8,484 nt of DNA, from positions 1-8,484 of the forward strand of contig JAGLIU010000230.1 in assembly GCA_023142805.1 (NCBI GenBank), written 5' to 3'. A program made the position numbers and the translations under genes. The notes under the pieces were generated by a model. It ran no database searches and was not told the DNA's origin. It worked only from the letters and a program-made list of their open reading frames with translations. Source of the stretch: Candidatus Omnitrophota bacterium (lineage in GTDB: Bacteria; Omnitrophota; Gorgyraeia; Tantalellales; Tantalellaceae). Positions 1 through 5,053 of this stretch are shown here, one piece after another (position 1 is the first letter of the stretch; every line of letters begins with the position of its first letter).

Positions 1-92
1 AGAAAGAATGCGAAGTCCCTTTCAAGCCCAGGGATGACCGTCCCGTATACTGCAAGGACTGCTTTTCAAAGCGCAAGAACGAAAATCGTTAA
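1..92 (+). CDS. CxxC-x17-CxxC zinc-ribbon mini-protein, 3' end only
   Basis: The window opens inside this gene. Reading from position 3, the last 29 residues end KECEVPFKP...RPVYCKDCF...ENR, with stop TAA at 90-92. The PVYCKDCF ending after a VPFKP segment is the hallmark of the small CxxC-x17-CxxC domain (TIGR04272-type). The second CxxC pair is visible (codons 51-53 and 60-62). The first pair lies just off the left edge. The cysteine at codon 9-11 is an extra one inside the 17-residue spacer. The domain presumably binds one zinc ion. The family's function is not established; such domains are often single or tandem in tiny proteins of candidate phyla. The frame and family are clear. The missing N-terminus means total length and possible repeats are unknown. 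Confidence 0.75.
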   Translation, partial: KECEVPFKPRDDRPVYCKDCFSKRKNENR

Positions 93-130
93 AAGCGAGT
101 CGAATGGCGAAATGAAAAGGAGGAGCAACC

Positions 131-238
131 ATGGGCGATAAAGGCCAGAAAGATAAGAATAAACACAACAAACAAGTAAACAAAGTAAAAAACGCAAAAA
201 ACGAAGCAAAGAAGAAAAAACAAGAAAAAGCACACTAG
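131..238 (+). CDS. 35-residue lysine-rich small protein
   Basis: This short reading frame runs from ATG at 131 to TAG at 236-238, giving 35 residues beginning MGDKGQKDKNKHNK. A near-perfect Shine-Dalgarno AAGGAGG (117-123) sits 7 nt before the ATG, which is the best argument that it is real. Thirteen of 35 residues are lysine and five are asparagine, against only four acidic residues. The protein is therefore strongly basic and almost certainly disordered, with a helical-looking Lys/Glu/Ala tail. It has no Cys and no hydrophobic core. It lies 38 bp after the zinc-ribbon gene on the same strand and is likely co-transcribed. I recall similar MGDKG...K-rich tiny proteins in other bacteria, but the function is unknown; nucleic-acid or ribosome binding is only a guess from charge. 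Confidence 0.7.
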   Translation: MGDKGQKDKNKHNKQVNKVKNAKNEAKKKKQEKAH

Positions 239-276
239 GAAAAACTCCGGCCTATCTTTGCGCCTAAAAATCTCTT

Positions 277-340
277 ATAGGGGCAGGTCTCCACACTTGA
301 CAAAATAACAAAAATGTCAAGTATGGAGACCTGCCCCTAT
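277..340. repeat. 64-bp inverted repeat, REP/MITE-like
   Basis: Two 26-nt arms (277-302 and 315-340) are reverse complements with a single mismatch, around a 12-nt A-rich loop. The left arm starts ATAGGGGCAGGTCTCC and ends CTTGACA. The arm is long and GC-rich at its base, and the two arms match almost exactly. This resembles the dispersed palindromes mobilised by REP-associated (Y1) tyrosine transposases more than a plain terminator. No transposase lies in the window. It sits 38 bp after the small Lys-rich gene and is followed only by TATTATTTCTTTC, so it could also end transcription of that operon. Family assignment is inference; copy number elsewhere in the genome would decide. Confidence 0.75.
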
Positions 341-618
341 TATTTCTTTCTTGTCAAAGATCCGGCAGGCGGACGAAGTACGAGCTATTCGTTAAAAAAT
401 TAGCAAATAATTCAGAAAATAAAACCGGATTTACAGATCTATCCGAAAAAGAAATCATTAGCCTGAATTCAGCAATACCCCCCACGAATCTGACCGAATG
501 CCAAAGGCATGAGGAAATACCGTGTAAGACTTAATTGATCCACTAACGCACAGAATTTTGATTGTACAAAGGAAGTAAATATCTATCTCTCTCTTCCTTA
601 TGAACCGTAACAATTAAC

Positions 619-646
619 TTGATACTTTTTTACAAAGGAGTAAAAT
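619..646 (+). promoter_or_regulatory. Candidate sigma-70 promoter for the PAS gene
   Basis: TTGATA (619-624) and TAAAAT (641-646) are separated by 16 bp. This would start transcription near 653 and leave a leader of about 130 nt before the PAS gene. The sequence is AT-rich, so chance matches are likely. Confidence 0.3.
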
Positions 647-767
647 AGTTTTGAAGATCAAAATTTTATAAAAACAATATTGCCGCGATGAAATAATAGC
701 GCTAAAACATATTCAGTAATATACCATAAAAGCATTTTCAATAAATAGTCGATGTTGCTTTTTCTTG

Positions 768-774
768 AAGGGAG
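768..774 (+). promoter_or_regulatory. Ribosome binding site fixing the PAS gene start
   Basis: AAGGGAG lies 8 nt before the ATG at 783. An in-frame TTG at 765 would place this site inside the coding region and has no site of its own, so the ATG at 783 is preferred. Confidence 0.8.
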
Positions 775-782
775 AATATAAA

Positions 783-1838
783 ATGAAAGACGCTAATAGG
801 GCTAAAAAACAAAATACATCGGAGGGAAAACTCAAAACTTCTAATCGGCAACTTCGCGCCGAAATCACCGAATGCAAACAGATAGAAGAAAAGCTAAAAA
901 GAACACTTACAGCAATCAGTATGAACAGAGACCTTTTTAAAGCGATAATAAATTCAACTCCGGATTGGATATTCGTGAAGGACAGGAACTTCCGCTATAT
1001 CCTCGTGAACAAACCATACGCGTCAGCTATGGGAAAATCGCCGGAAGACTTTGTGAATAAAGATGATGTTGAAATCGGATTTTCCAAAGAACTAATTTTT
1101 GGAAATCCCGACAAAAAAATAGCCGGACTTAGAAATGATGACCAAAAAGTATTGAATGGAGAAATAGTCCATAATCCGTGTGATCTCGCGATTTCCGCGA
1201 ACGGAGTATCCATTCCTTTTGATACTTACAAAACACCCCTAAAAGACAAAGATGGTGATACCTGCGCTATATTGGGTTTTGCCCACAATATTAACAAAAA
1301 CAAGAAAGTAGAAGCGGCATTGAAGGAAAGCGAGGAAAAAGTTCAAACTTTGTATAATTCATCAAGTGACGCGATAATGCTTCTTGATAAAAAAGGTTTT
1401 TTTGATTGCAATGCCGCGACTCTGCGACTTTTCGGTTATACCAGCAAAAAGGAATTTTGCAACAAACATCCGGGTGATCTTTCGCCTCCGACTCAGCCGG
1501 ACGGCGCTAATTCGGTAACTTACTCCAAAAAGAATATCGCGTTTGCCCTAAAAGAAGGTAGCGCGCGGTTTGAACACTTACACCGACATTCGGACGGTAC
1601 TGATTTTCCTACCCAAGTATTACTTGATAGAATGATGTTGGGCGGCAAAAAAGTACTTCAAGCGCGGGTATTTGATCTCACCGAAAACAAAAAAGCGGAA
1701 GAAACAACAAAGAAAAGACTTGCGGAACTAGAAATATTTCACAAAGTGACTGTAGGCCGTGAAATAAAAATGATTGAACTGAAGAAAGAAATTAATGCTC
1801 TATGTAGAGAATTAAATCGAAAAGAACCATATCTGTAA
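783..1838 (+). CDS. Double-PAS signalling protein without output domain
   Basis: This 351-residue soluble protein probably senses a small ligand or redox state in the cytoplasm and passes the signal by protein contact. Residues 1-48 look like a charged coiled coil. PAS 1 spans about 50-170 (STPDWIFVKD, then a PAC-like GFAHNINKNKKVE). PAS 2 spans about 186-302 (YNSSSDAIMLLDKKG, FGYTSKKEF, RVFDLTENKKAEE). The final 45 residues form a coiled coil bearing LEIFHKVTVGREIKMIELKK (316-335), a tail seen on many PAS and kinase proteins. There is no membrane segment, HisKA, HATPase, GGDEF, EAL or DNA-binding domain, so a partner is required. The same signature ends the protein at 5054-5647. The gene stands alone: non-coding DNA lies upstream and the convergent Asp-box gene downstream. 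The PAS ligands cannot be told from sequence. Confidence 0.9.
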   Translation: MKDANRAKKQNTSEGKLKTSNRQLRAEITECKQIEEKLKRTLTAISMNRDLFKAIINSTPDWIFVKDRNFRYILVNKPYASAMGKSPEDFVNKDDVEIGFSKELIFGNPDKKIAGLRNDDQKVLNGEIVHNPCDLAISANGVSIPFDTYKTPLKDKDGDTCAILGFAHNINKNKKVEAALKESEEKVQTLYNSSSDAIMLLDKKGFFDCNAATLRLFGYTSKKEFCNKHPGDLSPPTQPDGANSVTYSKKNIAFALKEGSARFEHLHRHSDGTDFPTQVLLDRMMLGGKKVLQARVFDLTENKKAEETTKKRLAELEIFHKVTVGREIKMIELKKEINALCRELNRKEPYL

Positions 1839-2073
1839 ATTATTCTGATCAATATAATTAACTCTCCTGTTTAATAATTTAACCCGGACATTTTTCGTCT
1901 AACTCATTTTCCAAATCAACTATACAATTGACAATTGAACACATTTATATATAGTCCTACGATACCTGATTTTTAAGAAATATTTAATTTCTAAACATCT
2001 CAAGGGGCCCAAAAACGAAAGATAGGAATTGTGCTTTTACACACAGTCTCTATTTTTTTTAATATTTGGTAAA
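1839..2073. other. Convergent intergenic region
   Basis: This is AT-rich DNA between the converging PAS and Asp-box genes. I see a tandem CAATTG-A-CAATTG (1925-1937) and an almost purely A/T bulged hairpin (1972-1995). There is also a T-run on the + strand at 2053-2060. None is a convincing terminator, although both genes should end transcription here. Confidence 0.5.
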
Positions 2074-3252
2074 CTAAATCGTCTCGTTTGTACTGAAAAT
2101 CTGAAATATTTCAGGATACGCGGGGGAATGCTGTTGGGGAAGTATTATGCCGCCGTTAATATTCATTTCGTCGTAATCCGCTTGTCCTCCTTTTGTCATT
2201 ACAGGTTTAATATGTTTCTGTAAGATCAGTTTTTTGGTTTTATCATGTCTTTTTAATTTTGCTTTCTCAAGATTTTCGAATCGAAAGATATAAGTTCCAT
2301 CATGCCCTTTGTGTGGAGGCTTTATTGTCCCTGAGGGAGAAAGTAACAAGAAAAGCTCTTTGTTTTTTTCAACGATACTTGACGCGGTAAAAACAACATA
2401 GCCAAAATTTACCGCGTCCTTATAGTCGGTAAGAGTTCCACGATATTGCCATGTTTTCCCATGATCTCGTGACGCTATTAAGACTATTTTTGCTTTTTCC
2501 CATTGTCCGAGCTCATGGATCGCTCTAACATCAAGACTTAGGTAAATTACCCCATTTCTTACGACTGATCCCAGCTCTGAAAAATATTTATACCCTTCCA
2601 GCTCGGAATGTATAGTTGTTAGATCTAACGCGCCGGGTATATTCCTATCAATAAAAGGACCCATTACAAATAAAGGTATCTCGCCAGACCATTCTCTCCC
2701 TGGATTGGACGTATATCTATAAACAATTAGACCGTTGGAATAGAGATGCTTTTTTTGGGAAGGAGCAAATTTTTTCATGAAATACTTGTTATAAAAGATC
2801 TTCCATTCTCTCCCCGGATCCTGAGGATCATATAAAATCGTTGACATCTCGCAGTTCCAGGAACCGAATATCGGCTTCCCTGATTCATCAAAAGTCTTTC
2901 CGTCATGAAATTTCCCGATTGTTTTTACATATTCCCAGGTTTCCCCGTGATCAGTAGTCTCTGCCAGATGAACTGCCGCGTTCCCGGAAAAAACACGCGT
3001 ATAGCTCATCCACCCTATACCCTCCGGACCGTACTCAATTGATGGATCCCCGACACCGTTTTTTACTTCATCACCGGCGATGTCTATCTTTTTCCAGGAA
3101 TTATCACGATTCTTTTTAGCCTTATTTTCGGCTATCTTCTTAAGTAGTATCTTAAAAAATTTACCTTCTTGTTTCTCCTTTGCAAACGAATCCACTCCAA
3201 TACCACAAATCAAAACGAAAAAGGATAACAAAACAACGTAATATTTCCTCAT
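2074..3252 (-). CDS. Secreted sialidase-fold (Asp-box/BNR) protein
   Basis: A 392-residue exported protein. The N-terminus (MRKYY, a hydrophobic stretch VVLLSFFVLICGIGV, then DSFA/KEK) is a typical signal peptide with likely cleavage after Ala24. Two Asp boxes of the form S/TxDxGxTW are visible: TTDHGETW near residue 100 and SRDHGKTW near 262, the marks of a sialidase-like beta-propeller. A further repeated PGREW occurs near residues 146 and 184. It may be an extracellular or periplasmic glycan-binding protein or glycosidase. I could not identify the FRIP motif or the Arg triad of true sialidases, so enzymatic activity is unproven. Start choice: ATG 3252 has AAAGGGA 5 nt upstream (3258-3264). 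The in-frame ATG at 3282 has no ribosome site and lies about where transcription should begin. Monocistronic, divergent from the V4R operon and convergent with the PAS gene. Confidence 0.8.
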   Translation of the reverse strand: MRKYYVVLLSFFVLICGIGVDSFAKEKQEGKFFKILLKKIAENKAKKNRDNSWKKIDIAGDEVKNGVGDPSIEYGPEGIGWMSYTRVFSGNAAVHLAETTDHGETWEYVKTIGKFHDGKTFDESGKPIFGSWNCEMSTILYDPQDPGREWKIFYNKYFMKKFAPSQKKHLYSNGLIVYRYTSNPGREWSGEIPLFVMGPFIDRNIPGALDLTTIHSELEGYKYFSELGSVVRNGVIYLSLDVRAIHELGQWEKAKIVLIASRDHGKTWQYRGTLTDYKDAVNFGYVVFTASSIVEKNKELFLLLSPSGTIKPPHKGHDGTYIFRFENLEKAKLKRHDKTKKLILQKHIKPVMTKGGQADYDEMNINGGIILPQQHSPAYPEIFQIFSTNETI

Positions 3253-3288
3253 TTTTATCCCTTTGTAATTTTGTTTTTTCATAGCGAT

Positions 3289-3297
3289 ATTATAACA
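3289..3297 (-). promoter_or_regulatory. Extended -10 promoter of the Asp-box gene
   Basis: On the minus strand TGTTATAAT (TGnTATAAT) is a perfect extended -10 element (3297 down to 3289). No good -35 lies at 17 bp, which is acceptable for extended -10 promoters. Transcription would begin near 3282, leaving about 30 nt of leader before the ATG at 3252. Confidence 0.5.
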
Positions 3298-3366
3298 TCA
3301 TCTCGGCAGAACTACACCAAAAGATGTCGTCATCGTAGTCGGAATTGTTTACACCTCACCTCATCC

Positions 3367-3404
3367 TTTTTAGTAGGCGGGGTTTAAACCCCGCCTACTA
3401 AAAA
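3367..3404. repeat. Perfect 38-bp palindrome, REP/MITE-like
   Basis: Arm TTTTTAGTAGGCGGGGTTT (3367-3385) is followed at once by its exact reverse complement (3386-3404), with no spacer. With A/T runs on both ends it could act as a bidirectional terminator. It lies between divergent genes, where no transcript needs ending. A dispersed palindrome of the GGCGGGGTTTAAACCCCGCC type, familiar from many genomes, is therefore the better reading. It may also insulate the two divergent promoters. Confidence 0.8.
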
Positions 3405-3487
3405 TACGCGAATAGCGCGTCCTATTCACCAAAAATCAACAGCAGTTAAACAATAATTGCTTTTCTCAGGTTACTTCCCCAACTTAT

Positions 3488-3516
3488 TTGGAACTTTCCT
3501 CTTTATACTGCATAAT
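3488..3516 (+). promoter_or_regulatory. Candidate distal promoter of the V4R operon
   Basis: TTGGAA (3488-3493), a 17-bp spacer and CATAAT (3511-3516) fit a sigma-70 promoter. Transcription would start near 3523 and carry the TAGGGTA cluster into the leader. Confidence 0.3.
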
Positions 3517-3547
3517 AGTAGCGAAAATAACCTTACTTTACTTGTAA

Positions 3548-3581
3548 TACCCTACTTATAGGGTACACTACTAATAGGGTA
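3548..3581. repeat. TACCCTA/TAGGGTA repeat cluster, possible operator
   Basis: TACCCTA (3548-3554) faces TAGGGTA (3559-3565) across 4 bases as a 7-bp inverted repeat. A second direct TAGGGTA copy follows at 3575-3581, exactly 16 bp after the first. Relative to the proximal promoter (-35 at 3593) the cluster lies just upstream, where activators bind. Relative to the distal one it would be in the leader as a short hairpin. The regulator is unknown. Confidence 0.4.
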
Positions 3582-3592
3582 AGATTTGAATG

Positions 3593-3621
3593 TTAAAATA
3601 TTAAGTAGAACACAATATAAA
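3593..3621 (+). promoter_or_regulatory. Candidate proximal promoter of the V4R operon
   Basis: TTAAAA (3593-3598), a 17-bp spacer and TATAAA (3616-3621) would start transcription near 3628, about 120 nt before the V4R ATG. The region is AT-rich, so a chance match cannot be excluded. Confidence 0.3.
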
Positions 3622-3677
3622 GAGCAAAAACCTCTGATATTTATGTTTGTAAAGATCAGAATTCTGCAAAGTACCTA

Positions 3678-3702
3678 TTCCCGTCAGAGCTAACGACGGG
3701 AA
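3678..3702 (+). promoter_or_regulatory. Leader hairpin before the V4R gene
   Basis: TTCCCGTC (3678-3685) pairs with GACGGGAA (3695-3702) over a 9-nt loop, ending 45 nt before the start codon. No T-run follows, so it is not a terminator. It may be an mRNA stability element or an operator dyad. Confidence 0.35.
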
Positions 3703-3747
3703 CACGTGTTTTGCAAAATCCTCTCAGAGGTAAAAAAAGGAGCTAAA

Positions 3748-4353
3748 ATGTCATACGATTATCAGACTATATTGAAAGAAACGGCAGAAAAAAACCCGGT
3801 GTCCGCGAAAAAACTCAGCGAACTGCGAGAAAAGAGAAAACAGGTAGTTGGACCCGAAATAGGAATAAATGTGGTTGGAGAGATAGATCTTTGCCGACCT
3901 ACATTAGACGGAGCTGAGTTTATCAAAAATTTTAGGATTTTACGCATGGTAGGGCTTCAATGGAATTTATCCAGCCTATTAGGGAGCAAAGCAGGCGATG
4001 GAATAGTTTATTCTATAGGCATTAAACTCGGAAGAGATTTGGTTACAAGCAACTTAGTAGCGGGAAAAGACCCCAAGGAATTTATAATCAATTTTGCCAA
4101 ACTTGTCGAAAACTTGAAAATTGGTGTTATCTCCGTAGTCGAATGGAAAAAAGATTTCCCCAACATCTTAAAGATTGATGAATGTATATCCTGCGCGGGA
4201 ATGTCGAATGTTGGAGAGCCGGTTTGCCATTATGAAGGTGGAATTATAGCAGGTGTCCTCTCAGAGTATTTTAAAACATTAATAGTAGCAAAGGAAGTAA
4301 TATGCTGGGGGGATGGCGGGGAAACCTGTCAATTTGAACTTTACACAAAATAA
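3748..4353 (+). CDS. Stand-alone V4R (4-vinyl reductase-fold) ligand sensor
   Basis: A 201-residue soluble protein. A Lys/Glu-rich helical N-terminus (about 1-35) leads into a sensor domain of the XylR_N/V4R type. The final part contains GEPVCHYEGGIIAGVLSEYF (156-175) and ends CWGDGGETCQFEL, as in V4R domains (PF02830). Residues C160, E183, C186 and C194 have the spacing C-x22-E-x2-C-x7-C, which as I recall matches the zinc site of the phenol regulators MopR/DmpR. An additional CxxC sits at C146/C149. Known V4R domains bind hydrophobic or aromatic small molecules or tetrapyrrole-related ligands. Here no AAA+ or DNA-binding domain follows, so output must come from partners. ATG 3748 is chosen over an in-frame GTG at 3706 because AGGAG (3738-3742) sits 5 nt before it. 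First gene of a three-gene operon; the ATPase follows after 15 bp. Confidence 0.87.
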   Translation: MSYDYQTILKETAEKNPVSAKKLSELREKRKQVVGPEIGINVVGEIDLCRPTLDGAEFIKNFRILRMVGLQWNLSSLLGSKAGDGIVYSIGIKLGRDLVTSNLVAGKDPKEFIINFAKLVENLKIGVISVVEWKKDFPNILKIDECISCAGMSNVGEPVCHYEGGIIAGVLSEYFKTLIVAKEVICWGDGGETCQFELYTK

Positions 4354-4368
4354 TTAGGAAAAAACACA

Positions 4369-5052
4369 ATGATGCTTTTACTAAAAGACCTCTCGCTGCA
4401 ACTTAATGGCACAAAAATACTCAATGGGTTAAACTTGAACCTTAACGATGGCGAGATTTTAGGTTTGAACGGTCCAAATGGTTGCGGTAAAACAACAACA
4501 CTTTTGACTATTTTCGGCATCTACAAACAGCGTAGCGGACATATCACTTTGGAAGACGCGTGTATTGATGAATTGAAAACTCACGAACGTATAAATTCGG
4601 GGATATTGTTCGTTCCGCAATCGCTTCATCAATTTTGGATATCATGCCATCAAAGGGTCTGTGGCTTTACTCCTGGAATAACAGTTCTTGCAAATGTATG
4701 TGAAGTTATAAAATCCGAACGCCGGGCTTTAAAGTTGCTGAAGATTTTTGGGATTGATTCAATAAAACAAAGTATGCCCGCGCAATTAAGTTGGGGACAG
4801 CAACAAAGACTCGCTATCTTAAGAATGTGCGCGTTCAAGCCAAAAGTCCTGCTTCTTGACGAACCCTTCGGAGCTATAGATCTGCCAAGTGAAAAGAAAT
4901 TGAAAAAATTCATCAGGCAATATTTGAAAGAAAATCGTATCAGCGCGATCTATACTACGTCAAAATCTATCAAAACTAAAGACTTCTGCGATCGAGTTAT
5001 TTCAATAAAAGATGGGAAGATAAAATCCTTGAGAAAACAAGAAAAATTATAA
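4369..5052 (+). CDS. Divergent ABC-type ATPase, no permease partner
   Basis: A 227-residue ABC nucleotide-binding domain. Visible motifs are Walker A GPNGCGKTT (35-43), Q-loop VPQS (Q84), signature LSWGQQQRLAI (140-150) and Walker B VLLLDEP (160-166), with D-loop Asp171. Overall layout, such as THERINSGILFVPQ, recalls LivG/LivF-type subunits, but with an unusual segment between the Q-loop and PGITVLANV (about 86-101). Two features are abnormal. The second signature position is Trp where Gly is usual (LSWGQ). The switch His is absent, with YTTSKS (195-200) where a TH pair is expected. It probably still binds ATP; hydrolysis may be slow. No membrane protein or solute-binding protein is encoded nearby. 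A weak AGGA (4356-4359) precedes the ATG, and a second ATG follows at 4372. It is sandwiched between the sensor and coiled-coil genes, which suggests a signalling rather than transport role (inference). Confidence 0.88.
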   Translation: MMLLLKDLSLQLNGTKILNGLNLNLNDGEILGLNGPNGCGKTTTLLTIFGIYKQRSGHITLEDACIDELKTHERINSGILFVPQSLHQFWISCHQRVCGFTPGITVLANVCEVIKSERRALKLLKIFGIDSIKQSMPAQLSWGQQQRLAILRMCAFKPKVLLLDEPFGAIDLPSEKKLKKFIRQYLKENRISAIYTTSKSIKTKDFCDRVISIKDGKIKSLRKQEKL

Positions 5053-5053
5053 A

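Larger units (their letters stand above)
239..782. other. Non-coding stretch before the PAS gene
   Basis: These 544 bases carry no gene I can support. They contain the 64-bp inverted repeat at 277-340. Next comes a stop-free + frame from about 341 to a TAA at 532-534 (for example EKEIISLNSAIPP), without a start codon or ribosome site, which may be a decayed gene end or chance. There is also a tight hairpin ATGCC-aaa-GGCAT at 498-510, a weak AAGGAAG/CTTCCTT pair at 569-599, and a promoter-like pair at 619-646. The last 130 bases before the PAS gene are AT-rich leader. Confidence 0.6.
3253..3747. other. Divergent intergenic regulatory region
   Basis: These 495 bases separate the divergent Asp-box gene and the V4R operon. 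No coding is seen. From left to right they hold the ribosome site and extended -10 of the minus-strand gene, then the perfect 38-bp palindrome (3367-3404). A small hairpin GAATAG/CTATTC follows (3410-3427). Next are two candidate + promoters, the TACCCTA/TAGGGTA repeat cluster (3548-3581) and a leader hairpin (3678-3702). An 11-bp near-palindrome CCTCTCAGAGG lies at 3720-3730, next to the V4R ribosome site. Confidence 0.65.

Noticed and set aside
765..782. TTG upstream start for the PAS gene
   Set aside because: It would bury the AAGGGAG ribosome site inside the coding region and has no site of its own; ATG 783 is ideally spaced.
1972..1995. AT hairpin as terminator of the PAS gene or Asp-box gene
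   Set aside because: Nearly all A/T with a bulge; it would not be stable enough and lacks a clear T-run.
2029..2223. Small + strand gene opposite the end of the Asp-box gene
   Set aside because: No ribosome site; the sequence is explained by the antisense of the real gene and AT-rich flank.
3253..3282. Upstream ATG at 3282 for the Asp-box gene
   Set aside because: It has no ribosome site, lies at the expected transcription start just after the -10 element, and would add a KKQNYKGIK extension before a normal signal peptide.
3548..3581. CRISPR-like short repeats
   Set aside because: Only 7-mers, mixed orientation, no spacers of constant length and no cas genes.
3706..3747. GTG 3706 as start of the V4R gene
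   Set aside because: The AGGAG site before ATG 3748 is far better, and the extra residues are not V4R-like.
4369..5052. Component of a complete amino-acid ABC importer
   Set aside because: No permease or binding-protein gene is nearby and the signature and H-loop motifs are altered, so a full transporter call is unsupported.
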